From Phorcus lineatus (lineage: Eukaryota > Mollusca > Gastropoda > Trochida > Trochidae): a stretch of 64,000 bases of DNA. Shown here in pieces: positions 26,501 to 38,500 of this stretch (within the stretch, counting starts at the first letter, position 1; every line of letters begins with the position of its first letter). A program made the translations under genes and the position numbers. The notes under the pieces were generated by a model. That model had not been told where the DNA came from. It did no database searches and saw only the letters and a list, made by a program, of their open reading frames with translations. The stretch covers positions 12,673,731 through 12,737,730 of the forward strand of contig OV121085.1 in NCBI GenBank assembly GCA_921293015.1, written 5' to 3'.

Positions 26501-29500
26501 ACCTGACGGCTCATGTAACGGAGCCTGGTGAGATCTACAGGCGTAATGTAGTGGAGCATGTAGATTTCATTTCAATGAGATTGCACTTTCCTGGTAAGAT
26601 TAAAAGGGCAGTAGCATATCTTTGAGAACTCAAACACCTTATTGTAAAAATAGTTTGCAAGAATCTGATACTAGTTTCCAACATTTTCAGATAATGCAAT
26701 CAGATCTAAACAGTCAAATATTTGAAGACCTGCTAGCGTTCGCTAGTTCCTGCCACACTCCCAAGGGGACAGCACCAGACAGCAGACAGTCGAGGAAAGC
26801 CATCACAGAAATACCTACCGCAGCTCTCATCACAGGTCAAAACTCCCAACTATGCAACCATTACTGCTTTTAAGGGACTGCAGAAACATAGCTATCTTAT
26901 ACCTAATTGTCAATTTTCAAGTTTACATTTTACATACCCCCTCCCATCCTGTCTCAGGGTAAGACGTATAGCTGACGCTCCACTCTTCTTACCCTGGGTG
27001 TAAACCCCAGCAAAAACTTCGCACCGTGTTCTATTCCTTTCAAACTTTCTAAAAATAATCAACCAATGACTCTGCTTGAAAGGCGAGTCGGCAATTTCAT
27101 ATGGCAGCGCCCATCGCCCAAACCGAGTGAGTAAGTGAGTGAGTTTGGGATGAACGTGTTTTGAACCATACATAAGTTATTAAACACGTGAGAAGCATCA
27201 ACAAGAGGATCGAAAGGATGACGGAAAAGACGGAATGAAAGGCATTGTGAGAGATAGACAACAGATCTCAAATTTGGTCTGACTTCTACCCGACGACCTA
27301 TCAAGCTTGGGTGCCCCTGCAAGGAGAATGTAAGCTTCGGCTGGCATAGCTCTAAGGGTCTCTGGACCACTCAAACCACCATGAAAAGGTATTGAGTTAA
27401 GTGGTGGTAAATCAAACCGATCTCTAAAAACTGCATGCATGATTTGTGGTAATAAACTAACCAGAATCGCAAAATTGGACTCGGACACTATCACCATGGT
27501 CGATCGGTTAAGAAACTTTCGATTCCAGTTTGTTTATCTATAGACGTCGCCATTTAGCGATAGAGCAAAAGCCAACTCCTGTTCGAGAGGATCTCTTTGG
27601 TTGGCTGAAATTTAATCGCACACCATCGCGTTAAAAGTATTTGATTGGCTGAATCATGGGTTACGGTGCGAAGTTTTTGCTGGGGTTTACACCCAGGGTA
27701 AGAAGAGTGGAGCGTCAGCTATACATCTTACCCTGAGACAGGATGACCCCCTCCCTAAAACCACCCATATTGATATTAAGAAGTAAAAATTTGATGTCCC
27801 ATTAGCATGTATATTAGTTAAATGACCTTCCCATCAATACCAACCTATATTTCTCGTGAAGTCTGCTAATTATGTTTGAGTCATTGGCAGGGGCCATTGC
27901 CCTGTTTTTTATATTAAATTTTGACTTTATTCTTGTTTTTTGTAACTTTGCTAACTGATAAGCACTGAGACATTAATTTTCATGAAGAAACACTACTTGA
28001 TGATGAGGTAACATCATTTAGGAAGTTTGACTTATTTGATACGAATAACATACTCTGTGCCCATTTAATGGTAGTGAATTCTGTCAGTCCAATACACTGA
28101 GCACTTTTTAATGCCTTATGACATGAATGAAAAGATTAGCATGCAGCTGAAGTTTAAACTGCCATATTTGATTAATGTGATCTATTAGATTATTTAAAAT
28201 CTTGGAATATAGTTTGTTTACAATGGCAAATTTATTCCATTGAAATAAACATATAATTTCTCCTATTATGATACTCTTTGTATTCCAGGAGTCAACACAC
28301 CAGATCATGCTGTCATGTTCTCTAACCTCGTGGATCTGATGAAAGAGAGAGTTACTTCCCTTGTTGGAACTCTTCGATCGAAAAACTGTCCCAACTTGAA
28401 AACAACTCTTTCAAAAATGATTTCACAGCTGACATCAAATCCAGATTTGGTATGCTATCTGTCCCTTTTTTTATTTATCTCTGTACAGACTTTCAAAAAA
28501 AAATTGATAAAGTTAGATAAAATTATTGCCTGTTAAAAAAAGTTTAGCACCAGAGTTAATAATTGCTGTTACTCCAACAGTCAAATGCTTGTTTCTTTCA
28601 ATAAGGGCCACTTGTAATTGTGGTTAAAACTGCATGGATTGTAGGAGTTTTCAACATTCAAATCAAAGGTTGGTCAAATTTCAAAGTCTGGATACTGTTT
28701 TAAACCATATAAAATTTTGCCAGTGAAGATTTTAAGTTATTTTTCTTGTTCACTGGTTAACATATGCATTTATCAAAAATCATTTTCAGAATTCAATCAA
28801 TAACAATGTAAGTTTAAAATAATTGTTCACATTTTAGTTCAAAGATGCTGTGGCTGTCAAATGATTTGACTTCTTCTTGATTAGAAACTGAGTTTTCAAA
28901 TGAATGAGGCAAATAATAAAAAGAAGCCATCTGCCACATCATTGTATTTGTTTCCGCCTAGCACCATCATATACCCTGATATCCTTTGGACTAAAACAAT
29001 CGTATCACTGAATATAGCAAGCCAATGAAATGACTCGCATTCAGCAATAGGGGCACCGCCCGGATGACAATTCAAAGAAATGTCAATGTAGGCTATAAAT
29101 AGCCATGAGTTACCAGCCATAAGCGATACGAGCGTTTTAGGCCGAAGGATATCAGGGTATATGATGGAGCTAGGCGGAAACAAATACAATGATGTAGCAG
29201 GATGAAAAAGAAGCATGTAGGATATGATTCCGATGCCACAGATAGTAGACGAAGATGAGGAGGAGGAAGCGCCCAAGAGGAAACAGTCGGCATGTACCCT
29301 GGCAACTCTCGCTCATTGGTACAACAGCAAGTTCAGGGTTAGTACTGTTATTAAATGTCAACCTGCCCTTAAATATACACTTGGAAAAAAGTATTGCAAC
29401 ACCAGCATTAATAAGACTATAATGATATTAATGGTTTTTGTTTGGTAAGATGCCTAAAGACAAACCTGCCTACTCTTCAGTATCCAGTATGTCATTTTAA

Positions 29501-32500
29501 GAACAGTCCTAATGTTAAAACATAAACCAGTTAAATTTCATAGTTAAAAATGTGAAACAGTGTTGTTTGTAAGAATGATATTTCTGTAATTTAGTCACTC
29601 AGGAAAGAGTTGGCATCAACTTTTTCTACCAGGATTTCATGTCGTAGATTTTATACTTTCCTTGAACTACAAGAGAGAAGATAGTTGTACAATTAGAGAT
29701 TTTTAAACCATCAGTCATCAAGCTCCTCCCCAAAGAAAAGGAAGTCTGCGGGTGGAGCAATGGAGATGCCAATACAGCAGCCCCCCCTGGTGGTGGTTCT
29801 GGAAGACATGGAGAGCTTCCTGCCTCACGTCCTACAGGATCTCATCACCATCTGCAGGTGCTGTGTGATATTGTTTGATAGTCTGAGTTGGGTGTTAGTG
29901 TTTATCAGTCACCTTGTATCCACATGCGTTGTGCCTCCTTTCACAAAACGTTTCGGCAATTTCTAAAGCGGTTAGGTAACTGGTCTCTATTTTTAGAATG
30001 TCTTTTCATCTGTTTAACTGCTTTCTATTTACTTGGCATTTTTATGAAATCAACAGAAATTTGTGTTGAAACTTACCACTGGTATAGATATAGTAGTAGT
30101 TTTGCTTTTTCTCGGTCCAAAATATATTGAAATAGAGATATCAGGATTTTTTCTACTCAAGTGATTTTACTCTTAATCCCTCCTCCCAACAGCAATTACA
30201 TTGATGAGCTCCCACTGGTGCTAGTGTTTGGTATCGCCACGTCGGTGACGGTGGTACACAGACTCCTCCCCAACTCTGTCTCCTCGCTTCTCTGTATGGA
30301 GAAGTTCCAGGCTCCACCCTCCTCAGAGTATCTCACTCAGGTCATCAACAAGGTATGTGATCAAAGTTATTCACCTCCCTGATCTGGTCGGTAGGCAGAA
30401 AACCCCTTTCACAATGTACTGATCACTTTGTAACTGTACCGGCAATGTCAAAGTCATCTTAGCTGTTTGGTAGGAAAAATGCCATTAGAAGAAATTCCTG
30501 CTTTTGTCATGTAATTTTCATCTTCCCATTGCATTGGCGATGTCTTAGTTGTAGTCATGATCAGGGAGAAAAAATGTCAACATAGAAAAAGCCTTCTTAC
30601 ATCATGCAATGTTCTCATTCCATACATGAGCTTTTAGGCAACATAGCTCCTTGAGTGTTTTACTAACTACATATTTAGGGGTTCTCTATCTTGATAATGA
30701 TAATAATTAGGGTATTGTATAGCGCACATATCCACACCGAATGCATGCTCAAGGCGCTCCCTGCATTATTACCCTGGTCTAACCCAAACTGCCGATTACA
30801 GCACTTAAAGGTCACCTCCAACACAATCTACAACAGGTACCCAATTACTACTGCTGGATGAACAGAAGCACATTTTGAATAGTTTTTGAACAAGTTTTTC
30901 AACCCATGTCTCAGTGTGTGGGCAGGGAATAACCCTTAAATTCTCAGTGAATACAGCAATAATCTTCTATTATTTATGTATTTTACATAACTGAATATAT
31001 TTGTTTATTTCGAGAGTGACCTACTTGGTATAAGCGGGCACTATTTTTCTCAGTCATTAAGATTTAACTTTTGCCTTTTTTTAAATTTAACTTCAAATTA
31101 CCATGATTTTGAGTAAACTGTCATGTAGGTTTCCTATCTTTGATAGGTGAGTATCAAATAATGTAAAATATTTAGATTTGATATGTAGCTTTTCATGTGT
31201 CATAAGAATTGTCATATGGGAAGCTTTAGTCAAATTTTATGCAGCCAAATTGCACTTTGAATTGTAATATAGTTCAACCATGCCTATAAAATGGTGTGGT
31301 CAGCCTATGCCTTGACTATAAGGGATGGACTGACCAGTAAGCAATAGCAAGCAAGATAAAATTATAGACTTTGCAAAAGAATACTTCCTGTGTTAATATG
31401 AAGAATTGTCTGTACAGGTGCTGATGACTCCAACAATCCCCTTCAAGCTCGGTCCAAGAGTGTTTCAGCTCCTCCTTGATGTCTTCCTCTACCACGACTT
31501 CTCCGTCCTCAACTTCATCAAGGGCATTCAGGTCTGTTGTACAGAGTGCTTTTATCTAAGAAACCTACTTCGTCACTCATTACTTTATCATCTGTGTGAC
31601 ACAATTGTTTTTGGCTTATATGATCATATGAGTGATATTTTGGGAAGCAATCATTTAAACAAGCGTACTTGCTCTATATTTGACATGGGTATATTTTACT
31701 AGTTTCATCGTTAATGATTATGTGTAGGATACAGAGAGAGTGAATTTATTGCATAACTTTAGCAACACCATTCTCACCCTACAGAGGTCGCTCAAGTTAT
31801 GCAAACCTATGCTAACTGCTGTTTGCATTCAAGCACTGTTCAGGCTCTCAGAAGATTCCCTTATCAGCAAAAACTTTGCAACACAAATTTCCTGCCGAAG
31901 TTTGTCCAATATACCAATTCTTTCACAAAAGGCTTGCTTTTTGTCACCAAAGGCTATGGTGTGATTCAGCCGTCATATTATGTACCCATGTTCTACATAT
32001 AAGGTCTGGAATAAATTCTAGTTTTCCCCTACAAAACTGACAAATGCCTTGCATGATTACTTTTGAATGGGCATCACTGATTGGACATCTAACTTTGTTC
32101 GCATCAAATTCTTTCCCTCAAATTAAAACAGAAGTAAGCTTAGAATTTATGACCTGAACTATCTCTGTGGGGAGAGAATTGAGTAAGAATGTCATAAAAA
32201 TTTTCTCGAGACATTGTGCTGCTCTCATCCTTCTTATTGCTGATATCATTACACCTGATCAGTGGATCAAACTATTTTTGGAAATTACAGAAGATGGATT
32301 TTGAGAAATAACAGCCTCTCAACAATTTTGATGTTTAACTAGTGCATACATGATATGTATGACACTTGATATGTTTACAGTTCTGCATGTTGGAGCACTT
32401 CTACACGCACCCCTTGAGCCACCTGTGTTGTCCCGAGGTTGAGGTGGACACTGTTGTCTCAGCTCTCTCCCACAAGGAGCTTGAGAAACTCAGGCAGATA

Positions 32501-35500
32501 CCTTCTCTCACCAAGTATGTATGGGAATGTTGAAAGTTTCTTCAAAATATTGATAAAAAACTATATTCACTCCCTTAACTAAATTGCCAATTTCCTTTGT
32601 TTTTTTCTTATTATGTTAAATACTTTACGTTTTGTTTATCTTCTTCTTATGATTCTATCACATGCATGCTTCAACCAGCTACGCTTTCAAAATAATTATG
32701 GTAAATTCTAATTATGGTTATCTTATCCAAACCACTACATATTGTATCATCTTCATGTATATGCCAACCGTGCTGTAACTTAAATGGTGGAAGTGTATAA
32801 TTTTACTGTCAAAATGCAACAACTATTTGTCCAAGAAAAAGAAGTAAAGAAAAAGATCATAATGTGTAATGTTACATATATGGATCATTAAAAAGATGGC
32901 CATACCTGATTTTCAGATACATCAACAAAAGTCCTGACAAAACAAAGCTATCTGAGGATGATAAATTCATAAAGGTAAGTGACATCTCATCACACTATCT
33001 TTCTTATGGACTATAATACAAATACTCACAATATATAGAGGATATTATATGAGTGTCCATGACATACTATGTTTCAATACAAAATAATAAGAACTTCTAA
33101 TTGTACAATCTCCTCCACAGAGTCGAGTGAAGGAGCTCCTGATAGAGCTGCATCAGTACCACAGGACCTTCTTCCCTATTCTCACCTGTCTCAATGTGTG
33201 GGCGTCGGTCCTCCCCAGGTACCCCCTCGGCAAACAGGTGAGTTGTTGCACAACTTCTAAAAGAGAGTGGTTAGGAGTACTTGCTGACACAATAATAGAA
33301 CAATTTACACAGATAGAAAAACCTTGTTAGTGTTAGCAGATTGTCAAATAACTTGACGTCCTGTTTAGATTTTTTCTGTTTAAGAAATCTTCCTGTCCTT
33401 TGTAGTATGCCAGATATTTATATGTGTCTTAAAGATATGATCACAAGCTTGTAGTTGACGAACTGGCACCCGCGTTGTCATGAGTTTCATAGATGTCTGG
33501 TATTATTTATCAGAGTTTAACCAAAGATGTTGAATATGATTTAGATATTTAAATTTTTAGATGAAAAAATGATATGTGCATTGTATTTTTCAGCTGAGAG
33601 AACTGTATGCTATCAGTCTGGAGTCGGATGTGTGTGAGACCGAGGCGTACAAAGAGGCCATGACCCTCATCAGGTAAGGGTCTTCTTCATCACGGTAACC
33701 ATACACTTTTACAAGCATGATGTTAACGGTTGCATGTTCCAAGAGAAATTGTCACTATATTTCTAAAAGTCAACCATTTTAGAATTTTTTCATCCAAAGC
33801 AAATAAAATGTTTAAAAATTAGTTTTGAAAAAGTCAGATTTTTAATGATAATGTACTGTTACCTGTCTTTCAGGATGCTGTCTAAGGATGAGTTGTGTAG
33901 TTTGACGACCTCATGCATGGAGAAACTGATGATGTGTGACCTTCCCAAAGAACTAGAATCCCTTCCTGACCAGTTCACCGAGCTTCTGGTCTCTCTGGAC
34001 AAGGAGGAGGGTGAGTGAATAACATTTAAGTGTGACCTACCCACAGAGCTGGAGTCTCTTCCTAACCAGTTCACCGAGCTTCTGGTCTCTCTGGACAAGG
34101 AGGAGGGTGAGTAATAGTAGAAATGTGACCTACCCACAGAGATGGAGCCTCTCCTGACCAGCTCACCGAGCTTCTGGTCTCTCTAGACAAGGAGGAAGGT
34201 GAGTGAGTAACTGTAGAAGAGTGATCACCCCACAGAGATTGAGTCTTTTTATCTTACCAGTGTCAAAGCTTTGGACTCTCTAGACTCATAGACAAGGAGG
34301 AGGAAGAGTGAATATCCAATCAAGGAGGAAGGTGAGTGAATAACATAGTTAGATCTCCCCACAGAGCTGGAGCCTCACCCTGGCCAGTTCACAGAGCATC
34401 TGGTCACTCTAGACAAGGAGCAAGTTGAGTGCATAAGAGAAGTTTGAGTTTGAGCAGACAAGGAGGAGGCTGAGTGAAAATCAAAACAAACTGAGCTTCT
34501 GACAAAGCTGGAGTTTCTCCACAACCAAGTTCAAGGAACTGCTAGACTCTGAACAAAGAGAAGAATGAGTGTTTAGTTGGTAGCCACTCTCTTTTTATGA
34601 AAACAAGAAATAATTGGTAGTCAAAGACTCCTTCTGAGTCTACCAATGCAACAACGATTGACTCGACCAACACCTTTTCAAAGTTAACACCAGACCTAGA
34701 TAGGGTGATCCATATACATAACCATGTCACATATCTTCACTTGATAGCTGCATGCACATAATTTAATCTCAAGGTACCTGACTGACATTGATGTTGTTTC
34801 TCTCTTCTCCAGTAGAGGAGCAGGAGGAAGAAGAGGAGGAGACGGAGGAGAAGGAAGTCCTCAAGTTCACCAAGACCAATCTACACACTCTCAGGAAGGT
34901 AGGCTGTTGATGAATACATGTGATCCAAGCCAATAGGAAACCAACACTGGCTGTAATACTGTTGCAGAGGAAGCACAAATTCTAGGGTTTTTGGATGAAG
35001 GTGTTGTTCCTGGGGGGGGGGGGGGGGGGGGGTCTTTGGGAATTGTGCCCACCTGTTTGGCTTTGTGACCCTTAAAATTTATAGAAGGATAGTTAAACAA
35101 TTGCAAAGGTGGTCATCTGATCAGAATTGGCCAAATTGACACGGCTTTGCTGATCACCTGGGAAGACAAGTAGATGACAAAAAGTTGCTTATTACTGTTA
35201 AATAACAAATCTGTAGTAGGTGAAATGTTATATTAAACAGACAAACTTATTTTTTGTGATGACAATGTGTTTGCTTTAAGATCTTTTTAGTGATTAATTC
35301 ATTTTGTTTGCGTTCTTCAGGCCTAAAGAGCAGGGATAATTCATTAAGAAATAACTGGTGAACCACAGTGAATCTTTTTATTTATTTACAGACATTAAAA
35401 GAAATGGGAAAGAAGAGGAAATTTACACCATTTGAACGTCAAAGAGAAAAAATTGTAGACTTTTTTGACAATTTGTTCAGGTAAGTAATTACTGAAGATT

Positions 35501-38500
35501 CAACTTTCATCTTGTGTGCTAACATTTAAATAATCAGTAAAGATAATGAATAACTTATTCTAGCTGAAAAACCTCAAGGGGATTCTGTATATTCTCGAAA
35601 ACACACCAAAGATCTTCATGAGAAAAATAGACATAAAAAAAAGTTCGACATAAACACCATATACATAAGAGAGTAATGCACCCTATCAACTTCCCTATTG
35701 ATTATTTCTTTGTTAGGAGCCATGGGCACTTACGTCAATTATTAACCCCCGCCCAACGTAGTTGGTGGGGGATATTGAAATGGTCTCCGTCCGTCAGTTC
35801 GTCCGTCGGTCCGTTCGTCCGTCCGTCCCGATAATGTTTCCGGAGCACAACTCCAAAATGGTGAGACGTATCTCGACGAAACTTGGTATGTGCAACGGGC
35901 ATCATGCGGAGATGTGCCTTTTGGGGTTTTCAACTTCTTTGCATTTTTTTTTTTACCCGTTTCCATGGAAACGTAACATAGGATTTCGTTTCCAGACCAC
36001 AACTCCAAAACTGTGAGACCTAGCTCGACGAAACTTGGTATGTGCAACGGGCATCATGCGGAGATGTGCCTTTTGGGGTTTTCAACTTCTTTGCATTTTT
36101 ATTTTTACCCGTTAATGTTTCCGGAGCACAACTCCAAAACGGTGAGACCTAGCTCGACGAAACTTGGTATGTGCAACGGGCATCATGCGTAGATGTGCCT
36201 TTTGGGGTTTTCAACTTCTCTGCATTTTTTTCGTTCGTCCGTCCGTCCCGATAATGTTTCCGGAGCACAACTCCAAAACGGTGAGACCTAGCTCAACGAA
36301 ACTTGGTATGTGCAACGGCATCATGCGGAGATGTGCCTTTTGGGGTTTTCAACTTCTCTGCATTTTTATTTTTACCCGTTTCCATGGAAACGTAACATAG
36401 GATTTCTTAAAGGTTGTTTGTAAAAAAACAACATGATCACCGTTCAATATTCCACAACTAGTATCCTTAACTACCCTTTACCTTTGGCGGGGGATATAGC
36501 TGACTCTGTCTGCTTGTTGTATTTGATTTTACACAATGCCGTAGTTAGATTCTCTCTCATTTTTCACAAGCTCAGTTCATCTTAGATTTAAATGATGGTA
36601 GGATTTCACTGCCTGTTGCAGGAAGTACCTGCGATGCCCATCAAACCAGGTGCTTCATGAGGTGCTTTACTATAACTCTGTCTCATCAGTGCGACGTCAC
36701 ATCAACGCCTCGCCCAGACTCGCCATACAGAAGGCGCTAAGTAACCCCAGCAAGTACCTCCAGGTATGCACATGATGCTAGCAACAAGTATAGTACACAA
36801 ATTAAGGGTGAAACGATGCATTAATACATAGTCACCCCTCGTACATGCAGAATGAAATGTGATAAGATTGGAAAGCCCTAATAAAGTACATTGTCAATGA
36901 TTGTGCTCTTCCATAAAGAGTCCATTTAGTATAGTATGAAGAACAAAAATATGTGATATCTCCATCTAATCACCTTGTCCCCATATTTTACCTGTCCCCA
37001 GGTGATCAAATCTATCACCTTGTCCCCATATTTTACCTGTCCCCATGTAATCAAATCTATCACCTTGTCTCCATATTTTACCTCTCTCTATGTAATCAAA
37101 TCTATCACCTTGTCCCCATTTTTTTACCTGTCCCCATGTAATCAAATCTATCACCTTGTCCCCATATTTTACCTTTCCCAATGTTATCAAATCTATCATC
37201 TTGTCCCCATATTTTATCTGTCTCTATTTAATCAAATCTATCACCTTGTCCCAATATTTTACCTGTCCCCATGTAATAAAAACGATCACCTTGTCCCCAT
37301 ATTTTACCTGTCCCCATGTAATCAAATCGATCACCTTGTCCCCATATTTTATCTGTCCCCATTAAATCTAATTGATCACCTTGTCCCCATATTTTACCTG
37401 TCCCCATTTAATCAGTTCCACCACCTTGTCCCCATATTTTACCTTTCCCCATGTAATCAAATCTATCACCTTGTCCCAATATTTTACCTGTCCCCATGTA
37501 ATCAAATCGATCACCTTGTCCCCATATTTTACCTGTCCCCATGTTATCAAATCGATCACCTTGTCCCCATATTTTACCTGTCCCCATTGAATCAAATTGA
37601 TCACCTTGCCCCCATATTTTACCTGTCCCCATTGAATCAAATTGATCACCTTGTCCCCATATTTTACCTGTCCCCATGTTATCAGGTCTATCACCATGTC
37701 CCCATATTTTACTTGTCCCCATGTAATCAAATCTATCACCTTGTCCTATATTTTACCTGTCCCCATGTAATCAGTTCCATCACCTTGTCCACATATAATA
37801 CCTGTCCAAATGTTACCCCCAGTGTCGGTGCTGTGATGGGGAGCATGGGATGATCACCCCCACCATGCCGGACATCTGTGTGGTGTACAAACTGCACCTG
37901 GAGTGTCCCCAACTCATCAACCTGTATGACTGGCTGCAGGTATGTCGTTAGTCTCTAGAGAATGAATCAGTTGTTGCTTATTTACAGGAATCACAAGATG
38001 CACAAGAATTATTATTGAAACTGAGTTCAAATCTACTCTTGTCGGTCAATTCATTACAATCATAGCTTCTCACAAAGGGAGTAATCTTTTTGGCTCTCCC
38101 CAGAGATAAAGGATATTGATATAACAGAATATTACTGCATTAGCAGGTAAAACAATTCAGAATATTGTTAACAGTTGTCATAAACAGATATGGTTTTAAA
38201 ATAAGCTAAGTTGATAAGGCAAGAAATAATTTAATACTTCAAATCACTTATGGGTAAAACTTGACTCATGGGCACCGAGAACATCATTACTTACTTATAA
38301 TGGTCATGTATTAGCTATCTTTTAAACTTTCTAAATTAATCATTATTTCATTGATTTTGACTGCAAAAGGAGACTTATGTACAAAATTGTCAATGAAATA
38401 CCATAAACACCAAAACAGACTTGCTGTAAGAGATTTATGTGGTACAGTAGTCTGACCGTCAGGTTTTATGAGTGGGAGTTCTACTAAAACAGCATTTCGC

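Noticed and set aside
31787-32001. Possible alternative ORC3 exon after tctcaccctacag
   Set aside because: Open in two frames with a fair acceptor, but it has no donor, no family match, and the flanking exons already join in the conserved order.
35762-36400. ORFs of 78-101 codons in ORC3 intron 16
   Set aside because: They follow the tandem repeat units and change frame between copies.
36966-37818. CRISPR-like regular array
   Set aside because: Monomers are contiguous 45 bp tandem units without unique spacers, in a eukaryotic intron.
36975-37853. 292-codon plus ORF and long minus ORFs over 37368-37739
   Set aside because: They are the 45 bp minisatellite read through in frames left open by its period; they overlap an ORC3 intron and run into exon 18 out of frame.
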